A stretch of DNA of 64,000 nucleotides, taken from contig OU612072.1 of NCBI GenBank assembly GCA_914767715.1, positions 5,082,001-5,146,000 of the forward strand. Direction: 5' to 3'. Source of the stretch: Membranipora membranacea (lineage: Eukaryota; Bryozoa; Gymnolaemata; Cheilostomatida; Membraniporidae). A program made the translations under genes and the position numbers. The notes beneath the pieces are model-generated. The model worked only from the letters and a program-made list of their open reading frames with translations, had not been told where the DNA came from and did not search any database. This document shows, one piece after another, positions 47,652-59,403 of the stretch. Numbering within the stretch: position 1 is the stretch's first letter; each line of letters starts with the position of its first letter.

Positions 47652-50573
47652 TGTTCATGGTTTTACTTTGATGACAGCAGAAATGTAGCGACTGATTCGA
47701 AGACACTTACCGACCTAATGGTCTCCCTAGACGCACCTGACAAACATGGCAAGCCAAAGGTATGTTATTATTGAAGTTCCAAAATCAGTCAGAGAGCATG
47801 AAAGGATACGCCATTAGACAACTTCTTAGTCAGGGAAACCATCACGCTTCATGATCAATATGATGTTACAACTTCTATTTGTCCTGGTACCCTATAATGG
47901 ATCGTAAGAGGTTGTCACTTCTATTGTTGTGAGAGGAAAAATCTGAATCACATAATGTCAAAAATGACCAACAAGGTTTTACGTATTACCTAATGAGTGA
48001 CATTACTGAGAGCAAGCAATTGCGAGATCTTGCAACTTCTCTATTAACTTATGATGTTCTATACCAAACCTTGTGCCACTGAAAACTTTCTTTTGCTCTA
48101 ACATCATTTATTCACTGATATTTCTTGGTCCCAAATATTCATTACATTCATTCATTCATCAAACAGCAACCACATACTCTTTGTTTGAGATTTTACTGTT
48201 TGAGCACTGTTACCTACCATCTGTAACCAAGTTACTGAAAATTGTAGGGCAAACAAAATCTTTGTCACTGTGTGTCGATCCTCACGAAGGCCAATCCTGA
48301 AAGAAGAAAAATCAAAGTGAACCTTTAGTCAATACTTCACTTTGTTCATCACTGACTTTTACCTAGTTGAATGCAGTAGTTTACTTCTGATTTGAGATAC
48401 GAGCTTACACATGCTTCGTTGAAGATTAACACCCCTTATTTATTCTGCAGATTGTTGTAAGACTTAAAGATACAGTAAGTTCCATGAAGCTTATTCCTCC
48501 AGGACCTGACTTCATCATTCTAACTTCTCTGCAAGTCGATGATAATATAGCAACACCAGAGTGAGTGGAATCTACATGTATTGTCACTGTCACAGATAAA
48601 TCCGGCTGTGTCAAATGTAAAAATGTTGAGCTACTGAAGAGTTGCAAATGATTCAATCTGCAACAAAACCAAATTAGAACAACCCGTACCCTTCAGCATA
48701 TTTGGCTCGTGTTTGAGGCTACACCCCTGTTATAAGGATAGTTTTTTGTTTCAGCTTTTCTATCACTTCGATATTATTGTTATATTATTATTGTTGTAGG
48801 TGGCCTCCTCAATATATGCCCCAGACAGACATCAGATCAACCATTGACTTTCTAAGGAGGAGGGATTGCATTGAATCTGTGACAGTAAACTCAACACTCG
48901 GGAAGCACAAAATCTGCTGTTACCAGCACTTGATCACAGACCCGGTTCTGGAGAGTGATCACATACTTATCAGTGGACCAAACAGAGGCAAAGCACTTCT
49001 CATCTGCAATAAAGAGGACCGTGACGACTACGAATATCAGTATAGTAATGCTAAACAGCTCCTCAAGGATCCTCTGCATTTAGATGTAAGCTAAACATTG
49101 AATTTTTTAAATACAGCAGATTCCGCACAACCAATAATTTAAAGAATGAGCATGAGTTTCAAAATTATTTGGCCAAGTCAGAGTCAGGATTTTGATACAG
49201 CTACCAGGTTGGAATTATACAGGCCAAAAGTACACATACACTTATTGTTGGATTTATATTAGATTGTCGAAGAGACGGACCTAACAGCCAGTGAGATTTT
49301 GGATGCTGTAGAATCATTTTCAGCTGCATCTGATCATGGTCAGATAGCAGCGCTTATTATACAAGCTCATGGTGACAAGCAAGGAAGTATTACTGGCATT
49401 GATGGAAGGCGATGCTCTGTACAGAAAATCATCAACACTTTTTGTTCTAACCTAAAAAGCATACCAAAGGTCAGTAGGCTAGCAGGTCAAAGAAATGAAT
49501 TATCCCTTGAGGTGTGTTTTCAATAATTGAACATAGGCGTCATCTAGCTGGATTCCCGCGGATTCTTTGGGCCAAATGTCGTGCAATATACAAGCTGATA
49601 TAAGCAAGCCTTGTCTCGCAGCTTTTTGTACCAGCCTAACAAGGCGAATTATAACCTTCGAATTATAATATTCTGCACATTTTAAGTATTCATATCATAA
49701 CATTGTCTACACCCTTGACCTCACCTTGGTAGAAAGATTTTAGAAACAATTTAATTAAAATGTATCAGATTGAATGATGAATTGAACTTACATATACACA
49801 GGTGGTTATTCTGTCATTCTGTCGAGGTGAGATTCTACCAAAGTTTGACAGAATGGCTGAGGCTTATGAGAGCAAACAACTGCCAGATGTTCTTGGTTCC
49901 TCACTCATAAGTCCAATCAAACAAACGTTACCAAAAGACAAGATCCGTAAGATATACAGAAGACTACTGAAGCATCCTGAGGCAGAGATTCCACCTGAGT
50001 GCTATGTACTTTATACAACTCTACCAGATAGCAAGTAAGACTTAGTTCAAATTTCCTACCAGCCGATTGATATTCGTTCAAATGTAACTAGTAGTTGGGG
50101 TTGCCAAGAACACTCCACTCAATGCTCAATACCGATTATAAATGTTGATTGTTCATCCATATGAGAGACAAATAAAACCTGCAGCTGCGAACCAATAATC
50201 TGTACAGTGTCTACACCTTGTTAACCTTTTTTTCATATTATGTTTCAGATCACCACAGGAAAACCCTATATTTGAAGTGCTGAAAAACTATTTAGAGGAA
50301 CTGGCAGGCAGGGTCAATCAGGAGAGTATGTGTAGTAATTCTTCAGCTGCCCCAAGTTCTACAGAGCCAGAAACATCTGAAGCCCTGGTCATGCGTAGCT
50401 CACCACCAGCCAGAGGAAGAGGGCGGTTAGTAGAACTGACTTCCTTATTTACTGATGTTTCTGCGCAGACCAGGGAGAAGTCTCCAAGACATGGCTATGC
50501 TATATATCCTAATCTGTGTTACACAGTGACCAAGGGTAGCAAACCGGTCGTTATAGACCTTGATTGGCCTTGA
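47652..50573 (+). CDS. caspase (C14) domain exons of the ankyrin-caspase gene
   Basis: Six exons join with correct phases. After about 100 residues of unknown fold comes a p20-like region: RGKALLICN (substrate-pocket Arg), DLTASEILDAVESF, LIIQAHGDKQG with the catalytic His codon at 49368-49370, and VVILSFCRGE with the catalytic Cys codon at 49820-49822. The usual QACRG reads SFCRG. A p10-like strand, ECYVLYTTLPDSK, and helix IFEVLKNYLEEL follow, then a Ser/Pro-rich insert of about 55 residues before a final YPNLCYTVTKG strand; the frame ends at TGA 50571-50573. Caspases cut after Asp in apoptosis or inflammation. Both catalytic residues are kept, so a product made from an intact allele could be active. 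These exons carry no lesion themselves. Confidence 0.85.
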
Positions 50574-50856
50574 ATTTCCCTGGAGACCTCGGTCTTGCGT
50601 AAGATCCGTAAGATCTAAACACGCTGAAAATGGACTGCCAAAGATATTTTGTGTTGAAAAAGACAGAGCAAATTAGACTCAAAGTGTGCTACAAGGTTTT
50701 AGTTGAAGTGTAAGCATGTATGATGAAGTTTTATTCGTGTTTCAAGCTTTATGTTAACCAAACGTATACTAATCTCACTATACGGTAATATTCTACCCAA
50801 CAGATTTTCTCTGATTGGGCAATCTTATTTTTGGACTTTGACTGTTTGGATGATCA

Positions 50857-50862
50857 AATAAA
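50857..50862 (+). promoter_or_regulatory. polyadenylation signal AATAAA
   Basis: It lies 284 bases after the caspase stop codon and is the first good hexamer downstream. Confidence 0.55.
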
Positions 50863-53170
50863 TGAGAACACACATATCAACCTATGCTATAGTTCACCAA
50901 AGTCTTATCTATGATGCGGCGGCCACTTGCCAAGTTCATATGCCACGTTCTTTTCTAAGTTCATAAGAATAAGCTCAGTGTATTTTATCACTAAACTACC
51001 AGTTTAAAAAAAACGGTTACCATTAATGCAGTGTAGTTCAGTGATGTCACTCGCCAGTGGCACCTAGTATGAATTAACATCATTAACAGCAAGCATGCAA
51101 TATCATCACTTTACTTTAATCCTCGCTTTGGTTAAGTCCACCCATGTTAGATGCCTGATGACTGGTATTAATCAATGACATTTTTTCCTATTGTTTAATC
51201 TTGTTTTTTCCAAAATTAAGCCTTATCTAATTCAATCAATCAATTATCTAATTCATAGCCAATTAAGTATTAAAAAAAATTGGCTGGGCCTAATACCGGC
51301 TTTTCCTGTTTAATATGTAACATATTACCAACACAATGACTATTTATATCTATAAGTAGGTCTGATATATATTTGGAATGAGACTAAATGAAGCAATTAT
51401 ACCAGCTCACTCTTTCCTTATATTGTCTTCTCATACTATCCAACGTACAAATTTACTCCCACTTCTATACCTCATATCATCGAACCACAGCATTACATTA
51501 CACACAGCACACACATCACATGATATATCACCAATTCAGTTTCTCAGGAACTACATGTCCGATCTCAAAAATTCCTTCACTGACACTTTGCTAGTAGCCT
51601 GGCTAAAGTTTCTTATCACACATTTTTTTAAACCGCATGTTCCTAACTTGATTAATTCTACATTAACAGATATACATTGAAAACATATAGGCAGCAATGG
51701 GCAAAATGATGCAGTAAATTACGTCATGCAAAATCTATACAGTATTACATGCGAAGCACATTGTGTACTACAATGGATCACCCCTTTTGGGTGATTGTTG
51801 AGCATTGAGAGAAATGTTTATGCTCATAACATTGTCATCAAACGCCACGATCAAATCTCGGAAATACTTTCTAATTTAATAGAGGCTGGTGTGTCTAACA
51901 TATTGTTTGACCTATTTTCATTTTTTTGGTAAGAGAGGAGTGCATGTTTTGGACCAAATAAAAAGCTTATTCGCCTGTCAATAGACGTCTGTTGTCAAGG
52001 CGACCACATTATTTACTAGGCGTGCATTCAGGCGAATGAAATGGCACTAAAATTATTTTTAGCCAATAATAGAGGCGACCAAGTGTGATGAAAACAGATT
52101 TACAACAGCGATTCGAAGAAACACATTAATCACAATTTTACCATGTTTGTTTTTGAGTAATTGCTGGTGACCTTGACTTCTTTGCAACTGTCCTGTTATC
52201 ATAACCTTGACGCCTAGAATTAAATCTGTTAGCCCCTTGTTAGGCGTGCTATTATTAAGGGGTCCAAAATTAACTCAAGCAGGTTAGATCACGACCAGGT
52301 TTTATTGAGTGCCTCTCCTTCAATAAATGCCTATAAATCATTTATTGATTTATTATCTTGGACGTGTATTAACCAGCGAATAAGCTTAAAGTTAGTTTAG
52401 CCAAAAAAATCCAAATATCTCAAGATGCAAAGCCATTATCAATAATCGCTTTGATCGAAATCTAGACGATCTCCTGCTGTTCATCATGCTTTCTGAATTT
52501 CTAAATTGTGGATAGAAAATTTCGTCCTAAATTAGGGAAACTTTGGGCTATTATCTGTCACAATTGTGGCAACCAGGATCTGTGAGCTGGTAAGATATTG
52601 ATAGAAATGACAGTACAAGACCAAAATGGTATAATAAATTGGAAATTTGAGTTTCTGCATTATTGGGGTCGCATGTAAGGAGGGGTCAAAGATGGCCCTA
52701 TAAATATTGCAAAAATCAATTCTTTGACATAAAACATAAAATATTACTAAAATGTCACTCCTCCGGTTAGTGCCATGCCTCCTCTATATGGTTAAAGCAT
52801 AAACTAATCAAACAAATACCTCAATAACAAGGCACAGAGGGCTCAAACTTCAAAAGGGCGATTTTTGCCCCAGAATGAACTTTCAGAGGTCACTACGAGG
52901 CAATGTCAAATATTTGGGACGTTTCAACTGTGAAAATAACTGTTACACATGATCACCAATACAATATTAAAAAGTTTTGAAAAGTGTTAACTCAGCAGGA
53001 TGTTATCAGATACAAACTTTTAATAATACCAGTTATTAGGAAGACAATATTCAGTTACATCAGCCTTTATGGCCTCAAACTTTTAGACTTCATTCTTGTT
53101 TCCAAAGTGTTTGAACCTTCTAAAAGGTTGATGTTTTGGAACTCACAAAAAATTTTGGTTGTATGGACTG
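50863..53170. other. intergenic DNA, nothing recognised
   Basis: AT-rich sequence with only short, unsupported open frames. Confidence 0.5.
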
Positions 53171-53175
53171 TTCCG

Positions 53176-53470
53176 TTGCTGGGCGCGTTCGTGCTCGCCC
53201 TCCCTCCCTCGCCAAGGCGCGCTGGTGTGGCTCGCCGTACTGTGGCAGGGCGAGCCTGATGGGCCATGTCGCCCGAATGCTGTTTCGCCAGACGGGCGCC
53301 CAGCAACGCCTTGTGCTCGCCCACACAGCGAGCCAGGGCGAACACTGACACTTCAGCCTCCCGTATTAGCCCATTGTGTCACCGTTAGCCCATGTTCGCC
53401 CTCAAACGCCTTGTTTCGCCGGTTCGCCCAGAGGCTAACCTGGCTAAAACACTTTTTGCCAAATCCTGAT
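53176..53470. other. GC-rich island with repeated TTCGCC/GGCGAA words
   Basis: This stretch stands out from the AT-rich surroundings and is packed with GCTCGCC, GGGCGA, TTCGCC and CGCCTTG in both orientations. Overlapping frames are open only because of composition. It may be a decayed GC-rich repeat or an element with subterminal repeats. Confidence 0.5.
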
Positions 53471-53516
53471 CGATGTGTACCTCATTTACATATTGGGCTC
53501 GCTGATTTATCTCGGA

Positions 53517-53640
53517 AACATGTATGCTATGGGGCGACTTGCCATAGTCCTTAAAACAGGACATGCAGGGTTATCAGAACATGTGTGATATGGGGCAACT
53601 TGCCATAGTCTTTAAAATCAAATTTGTAGAGTTACAACAC
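53517..53640. repeat. 61-bp direct duplication
   Basis: AACATGT(A/G)TG(C/A)TATGGGGC(G/A)ACTTGCCATAGTC occurs at 53517 and again at 53578. Confidence 0.75.
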
Positions 53641-53644
53641 TCAA

Positions 53645-53682
53645 AGCAGGGAGTTTGGGACCCAAAACCCAAACTCCCTGCT
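53645..53682. repeat. 38-bp hairpin with 15-bp perfect arms
   Basis: AGCAGGGAGTTTGGG and CCCAAACTCCCTGCT flank an eight-base loop. Related GGGAGTTTGGGAC words occur near 15966 and 63320, so the motif is dispersed. Confidence 0.85.
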
Positions 53683-53909
53683 CAAAGTCTCAGCACAACG
53701 GGAATGACAAGTTGTCTGCTCCTTAGTTATATAAGTGTATAGACATGATTCAATGTATTCCCTTCTTTTGCCTGCCCTTCCGCTTTTGTTGTTTGTAGTT
53801 ATAACTTTCTGGATGCATCAGGACGAGCACACGAGGAGGCAAAAATTTTGAAGCATGAAAAATTAGTCCAGACACTTGGTTTAATTTTCCTCACAGTTCA
53901 TTTATTTGG

Positions 53910-55180
53910 AATTCCTAATTCAAACTAGGGTTGATTTTGACACCTAGGAATTTTATTGAGTCCACAGTAGAAAGCTCGGTGTTGTTCATAGTTGTAGCTG
54001 ACTCCAGGGAAAAGGGATTTTGATGATTTTTGATCAAAATATATTGAGTTTTCTTAACATTTAATGAAAGCTTGTTTTTATTACACCACTCATGTACATC
54101 ATTCAGAATTGGTGATGCTGAGGTTAATTACATGAGTCATTGGAGCTGATAGATATTTTGCAGCAGCTTTAATGGACCTTGATGGTATCTCATCAGGTCC
54201 AGCAGCTTTTTTTTCATTCAATGCAATAATTTCTTCTGCGATAATTTCTTCACTAACTGTGTGTAGAGAAAATCTGGGCAACTCATCTAGCGGTGCTGCT
54301 TGTCTTGAGTCTGGGCAAAGCTGTTAGGGTAGCAATGCAGCTAATTTTGGACCCACTGTGGTAAAATAATTGTTCAGTTCTGTTAAAATGGCATTAAGGT
54401 CTTTTATAATTGATGAGTCAGTCCTCTCTATCTGTTTGGGGATAGAGGGTTTTGAGCCACCTGAATTCTTGCCTATGCCGGTGTTTATGATCGTCCAAAC
54501 TTTTCTGCTGTCAGAAACGCCACTCAGCAAATTTTCATAATAATCAGATTTTGTGACTCTAGTTAAGAGAGTGTCCAGATTGGCGTTTGTATTTTTGTTC
54601 TACCTTGGGGCTAAACGAAGTTTTCCACAGACAACATAATCTGTCCCTTTTTTTTATTTCCGAGCAGAGCTTTTCTGTAAACCATAGGTTTCGGTTTTTC
54701 CTGTGGTCAATTTTTACTTTTTTATGGTGGTCAAACTTTCAATTGAGGATTCGCTCAGCTCAACAAATTTGTCGTAAGCGCGGTTTGCATCACTCTCATC
54801 TAAAATTGAGTCCCATGGCAATTTGTTTAGGACTATTTCAATTTTCTTTTCACATAATTCAAGCTTTTTATACTGTGTTAATACTTACACTGTTATTCTC
54901 ACAGCATAGTTTGAAATCTCTAAAATTCGCAAATATTGGTAGATGGTCAGAAATATCACAGTAAAGGGTACCACAGTCGATTTTATAGGTGTCAAAATTT
55001 ACAAGCATATGGTCAATACAGGTTTCAGATGTTAGAGAAATACAGGTAGGAATTGTAATGATATTGTGATAGTTGTAAGAACTTATGATGTCGCAATATG
55101 TAATACTATCATTGAAAAATGCTTAAGTTGCTTCAGCGGAAATACTGGTTCCTCTATTGATACTGCGGCATAGACTACAT
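53910..55180 (-). mobile_element. LINE remnant: endonuclease end, linker and RT pieces with an internal deletion
   Basis: Read right to left: an AP-type endonuclease end with ISDHLPIF (about 54940), a linker with SGVSDSRKVWTIIN (54324-54530), the RT start KKAAGPDEIPSRSIKAA (54099-54281), then directly WCNKNKLSLNVKKTQYIL and SIKFLGVKI (about 53930-54100). The last two normally follow the catalytic YADD, so the RT core containing the catalytic Asp pair has been deleted near 54105. Stop codons and frameshifts are present. Confidence 0.82.
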
Positions 55181-55309
55181 CTACATATACTTTTCGAAAA
55201 GACTCCAACAACTTTTCTATTAAATGCAAATAGAACTAATGGTATCATTCATTCACAAAGATGAAACCAGCTTTGTAACATTGTGCTGAAAACTCTTTTT
55301 TATGTGTGA

Positions 55310-55527
55310 GATAAAGTTGCAAGTCCCTCTCTGTCCAAAGACTGCGATATAAAGGTGCCTTAAGGGCGCTGCCGTCATAAATGGCGCCAAGTTGCTCTCA
55401 GTTTGCAGGCAAGTCGGAGCACACCGTCTGTGGGAGTCAATTGAGCCCAGTATGCGGTAGTCTGCAGTGAGATTTGAACCCGAGACCTCGCTAGAGGGCA
55501 GGCGCTCTAACCAACTGAGCTACCTCC
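55310..55527 (-). mobile_element. tRNA-derived SINE
   Basis: The minus strand begins GGAGGTAGCTCAGTTGGTTAG, with a box A (TAGCTCAGTTGG, 55511-55522) and a box B (GGTTCAAATCT, 55470-55480) spaced as in a tRNA. The anticodon and T stems do not pair properly, so it is not a working tRNA. A body with GGCAGCGCCCTTAAGGCACC (near 55360) follows, as expected for a SINE. Confidence 0.7.
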
Positions 55528-55799
55528 TATATTGTCAGCTCATAATTTATTCACATTTACTGTGTCTCTATGATCTTGATCTAGTAAGGTCTGGGTTTTT
55601 GGGACTATTTGCACAATTTTACCATTTTTAAAATATACTACCAGGGCTAGGAATGTCCATAGTATGATTGCAGAGATAGCATAATGTCACCTGCGTATGG
55701 ACTGTATTTTTGCTACTCTACGCTTAGGCTTGTGCACTGGTGACCTTGACATGTTCGTGAGCCAACTGCAACACAGCAACAATAAAAGTAGCTGCATAA

Positions 55800-56070
55800 T
55801 AAGGTGCCCGGCCATAATGCCACGGTCAAAATGCCATTGGGACAAAATGCCTGTGACACAATGCCATTGCCATAATCCCATGGCCATAATACCATAGGTG
55901 ATAACACCACTGTACACTATACCAATGCTAAAATACCAGTTGTACAAAACGCCAGTTGTGTCAAAATACCAGTGGACGTATAGCCAGATTGGACATGATA
56001 CCATTTGAGACAACATACCATATCCCAAAATACCATTGCCATAATGCCAATATATGTAACCAATGGAGAT
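55800..56070. repeat. degenerate tandem repeat of about 18-20 bp
   Basis: Words such as AAAATGCCATTGGGACA, ATACCA(T/G)TGT and CATAATGCCA recur about fourteen times. Minus-strand open frames rich in Trp, Gly and Ile come from this repeat and are not genes. Confidence 0.8.
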
Positions 56071-56131
56071 CACGCCACGCTGTATTTTTTTTGTTAGTCA
56101 TATTACAGCTGCGAGTTGCTCAGTCAGGGTA

Positions 56132-56330
56132 GGAGGTGGTTCAGCTGGTTAGACCCATCTCATTCACTGTTCAAGTCTCGAAGTTTCTACGTTTGAATGT
56201 TTTTCTCTGGGGTTTGTTAGGCCCCATTGTACTGAAGGCTAGTGTGTACTGCAGAAATTGCGGCCAAATATTGCGCTGTCAACTCTGTGGGTTATGGCAA
56301 ATTTATTGACTCTCTAAATTTCAAGACACT
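56132..56330 (+). mobile_element. second tRNA-derived SINE-like sequence
   Basis: GGAGGTGGTTCAGCTGG (box A-like at 56137-56148) and GTTCAAGTCTC (box B-like at 56169-56179) resemble the head of the element at 55527 but with a shorter gap. The body is unrelated to that copy. Confidence 0.45.
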
Positions 56331-56559
56331 GAAAAATTGTAAAATTTGACTTAACCTACACAAACATCTGAGGCAAGGCCATTTCTAGAACAGTCATAAT
56401 GATTATCTTTGTATTTGGATACTTTTTTATATCTTGTTCATAGCTTTCATCCTGATACCGAGACATTTGACAACAAATTACAATCCCTAGTTTTTCTTTT
56501 TAATCGCAACAAGTATAAATTTTTCTGATATGTTTATCCCTTAGTTCCCATCGTATCCG

Positions 56560-56830
56560 CTATGTACCACTTGACCAGAGATGCCCCACCAACCTGACTG
56601 TGAGTTTGCACCTTGGCCCTGCCCAAACTCCCAAAATGAACAACGACCTCTCTCCTTTACTCATAAGAATGCTGTGATTTATTGTATCAAAAGTTTTTGA
56701 AAGATCTAAAAACAAACCCTGGGTTATTCCTCTATTATTAAAATAGTTGTAAAGCTGTTCCATTATAATATTGATTGTGTAATTTGTACTGCGCCTCCAT
56801 CTCATTCCAAATTCATAGGTGTCTGGCAGT
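56560..56830 (-). mobile_element. LINE fragment, RT palm region
   Basis: RRSTNYTINIIMEQL and QGLFLDLSKTFDTINHSIL form the standard first catalytic block of a LINE reverse transcriptase (SKAFDTI with Ala changed to Thr). The frame then runs into unrelated sequence, so it is a short orphan piece. Confidence 0.8.
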
Positions 56831-57213
56831 TGTCAAATTTAGGGTTTGTTTATCTTATCATCATTATTCTCGCATCGCATGTTTTATGATAAACTTTTAA
56901 TTATTTTCTATTTATTTCATCAACTAAAGTTTTCGATTTTAGTATGCTATCACATGTACATAAATAATAATAATAATAATAAAGTTTCTTTATGAAACGC
57001 TCAATGAGATCGTTTAAAAACAATGATTCCTAAGCGTTGTACATGTGATAAAAGGTTAATATAGAAGCGTATACTACGAAATGAGCGTGTTGCTGGTAAA
57101 ATAAATAAAATTGATTAAAATTTTTGTATCATAAAAATAATTAAAGAGATGAGATAAAAAGATGAAAGATAAGATAAGATAATCAAAACCTACAAGTGGC
57201 AACTGCCCAGCAC

Positions 57214-57444
57214 CTAAAAATCCACTATAAAACCTACATATATGGGGTATAAGCTTCCCGGGAAAAGATGCGTTTTTAACTGGGACTTAAATGAGGAGGA
57301 GGAAGAGATATCGCGAATGTAAGATGGTAGGGAGTTCCATACATCAGGTAAAGTGGAATAAACGGATCTACCACCCACTGTCTTTAGTCTACATTTAAAA
57401 TTCCTCAATATGTACAATATTTGGAAATCATTATTTCTGAACAA
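57214..57444 (-). mobile_element. LINE fragment, 3' end of the RT frame
   Basis: RNFKCRLKTVGGRSVYSTLPDVWNSLPSYIRDISS...FKSQLKTHLF has the RS-x6-WNSLP-x2-IR and FKxxLKTHLF signature of LINE C-termini. It lies 5' of the palm fragment on the same strand, so the two are not one collinear element. Confidence 0.82.
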
Positions 57445-57689
57445 TTATTTCTGAACTTTTCAAAAACAAACTTCATTATTATTGTTGAATGAATATGAGT
57501 TTGAGCACGGGACTAAAAATTCACGTTTGAAAAGAATAATAATTCTGCATAAAATGTGATGTTGCGGAGTTAACACTACAAATGAGCACAAGCAGGCTCA
57601 ATCCCATCATAACAAAAGCATGTTTGAATAGGGTCGGTTCTCCACTCAAAATCGAATGTGAAATCAAAAAGAAAAAGTGGGGTGCTTGA

Positions 57690-57715
57690 CCAAGGAGTTA
57701 GAGGCAACTCCTTGG
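57690..57715. repeat. hairpin, dispersed copy B
   Basis: CCAAGGAGTT and AACTCCTTGG flank AGAGGC, with TTGAC and TGAC outside, matching the palindrome at 37321. Confidence 0.8.
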
Positions 57716-58556
57716 CATGACTAAAGCATAATTTAGTGTCCTGTACGCCGACCTGCGCGTCACAACACTGGTGGGTTATATTTTGGCTTACATATCGATG
57801 TAGGAGAATTTTGTTCCACACTTTTATAGTCACACATTTTGTTATATTACTAGGTTTAATTTACACAAGTTTTGTTAGTTTTCAGTCCCGCTGGTTACAA
57901 AATAATTTTACATTTGCCAATAATTCCAAATCTTGTGGCAAAGGTTCTGTAAAACATGTTCTTTGCTGTGTATTACAGCTTAGATGCTGAATGATTATTG
58001 TCAGATTTTCCATAGTAAATTGGAAGTAATTTTGTGTCCTCTGCATTTCACGCAGTCCATAACAGGTGGAAGGCAAATTTGGTGGTTTATCATAATTAAA
58101 CCAGTGTATTTTTCTGTTGAACATATAAAATTCTCAACATTCTCATAAAATGGAATCAAAGAAGTTTCGTTGCATATATTTTTAAGAGAAACAAAAACAT
58201 TGCCTAGTAACACCACATTTTAACAAAACGGCTCTGGAATTGGCTTTCATACCTTTGAGTAGGAAAATTTTGAGATGTAAAAAACTTATCTATATCCTCA
58301 TTACCATATACTAAATTTACAACGTGAAATTAAAGTTGTGAACGTCCTGTGTGTCACAAACCCCTATAAAATGACTTTGCTGAATACTATGGCCATGGCC
58401 TAACCGTGAAAGTTCATTTTGGGTGAACAGATATTTTCGTTTTGTAGTCTTATCAAGTCATTTGTAGCATGAGTCTCTAAGGCAGCGATGAGCCAAGACT
58501 TGGCTTTTAAAAAAAAGTTGGTAGTAATCCAGAGTTATCGTCATATTATTCTAGAG

Positions 58557-59403
58557 CATAGGTGGGCAACCTCTTTTTGAAAAGGGCCACATTTTACGCA
58601 GGCTCCACTCAAGAGGCCTCAACATAAATTTTGAATTTGAGGTATATTTTGGCTCTGTAAATTTTGAACAAACTAAATCAAAACATGTGTCAACAAAAAC
58701 TGTGGTATGTTGCGATAAACATTGATTCGCATAAGCTCAAACAAAATACTTACATTTATCTATTCTTCTGAAGTTTTGCGACATTAAGTTACAATTATAA
58801 TCTCTCAAGTGGTTGAGCAAAGGACAAGGGGAAACTCTCATTTAGGATTGTCGGATGATGGGCACTCTGAAAAATCTCAGTTGAAATTCCGGAGCATTTG
58901 TAACATGACAACTTTTTGTTACAAATCTGACTGCATAAGCTAAAACGGAATACTTTAATAGTTCTCTAATAATCTTCTGAAGTTTTTTGACATTAAGTTG
59001 CATTTACAATTAATCTAAGTTTCAAGTGGTTGAGCAAAAGGCAAGGCCGCAAGGGGAAATTTTTCATAATAATATGCTTGTGAGATGAGGGGCACTATGC
59101 ATTGTTTCAGCAAAAATTCTGGAACACTTCTAACATGACATCGAATTCCGAAAGTGAGGAAAGGATATTTTGCATGGTTTTTACTGTTTTTGGTGTATTT
59201 TTTCAAATTGAAGCTCGTGTAAAAGTAGTATACACTGGTACTGTTATGATGTTTTGTAGAGTATCATGGCTTAGCATGACATGTCCACATACAGGAAAAC
59301 AAATAAATATGTAATAAATTTTACAGAAATAAGGCCAAAATAAGGCTGCAAAAAATTACCAATTAGGCCGCACCGGAAAAAGGCCGCAGGTTGCCCACAG
59401 CTG
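58557..59403. mobile_element. hAT-type non-autonomous element (847 bp)
   Basis: The ends are CATAGGTGGGCAACCT and, on the other strand, CAGCTGTGGGCAACCT, the classic hAT terminal motif. The 8-bp host sequence TTCTAGAG is duplicated exactly at 58549-58556 and 59404-59411. No transposase is encoded. Inside, a ~205-base segment (about 58725-58910) is repeated in diverged form (about 58930-59143). Confidence 0.92.

Larger units (their letters stand above)
34937..50573 (+). pseudogene. ankyrin-repeat / death-like / caspase fusion gene, damaged by a stop, an insertion and a frameshift
   Basis: Coding exons are 34937-35080, 35233-36712 plus 45262-46989 (one exon split by an 8.5 kb insertion), then 47652-47759, 48451-48560, 48800-49085, 49263-49469, 49802-50034, 50249-50573; all phases agree. 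The order is a Ser/Glu-rich leader (MESTEDVV...), at least eleven units of 75 residues (G-x-T-I-L-H-x-A ... L-x-QPD-x2-GNGILH ... LNxxG), a death-domain-like helical region near 46750-46985 (EKILQMWYRSS), an unrecognised linker, then a caspase domain. Lesions are TAA at 36064 where sibling units have Ile, the insertion at 36713, and one extra base in the C run at 46041-46043. Any one could be an assembly or allelic matter; together they suggest a dying gene. A second view is an upstream ankyrin-only gene ending at 36066 and a separate caspase gene. AATAAA at 50857 is a likely polyadenylation signal. Confidence 0.75.

Noticed and set aside
53067-53554. Overlapping open frames of 90-130 codons on both strands
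   Set aside because: They come from the GC-rich, repetitive composition of the island and have no domain or splice logic.
55463-55527. tRNA gene on the minus strand
   Set aside because: Boxes A and B are present, but the anticodon and T stems do not pair and the sequence continues into a SINE body.
55687-56073. 128-codon minus-strand frame with many Trp/Gly/Ile
   Set aside because: It is read across the degenerate 18-20 bp tandem repeat.
56560-57444. One LINE spanning both fragments
   Set aside because: On the minus strand the C-terminal piece precedes the palm piece, the reverse of the normal order, so they are separate remnants.
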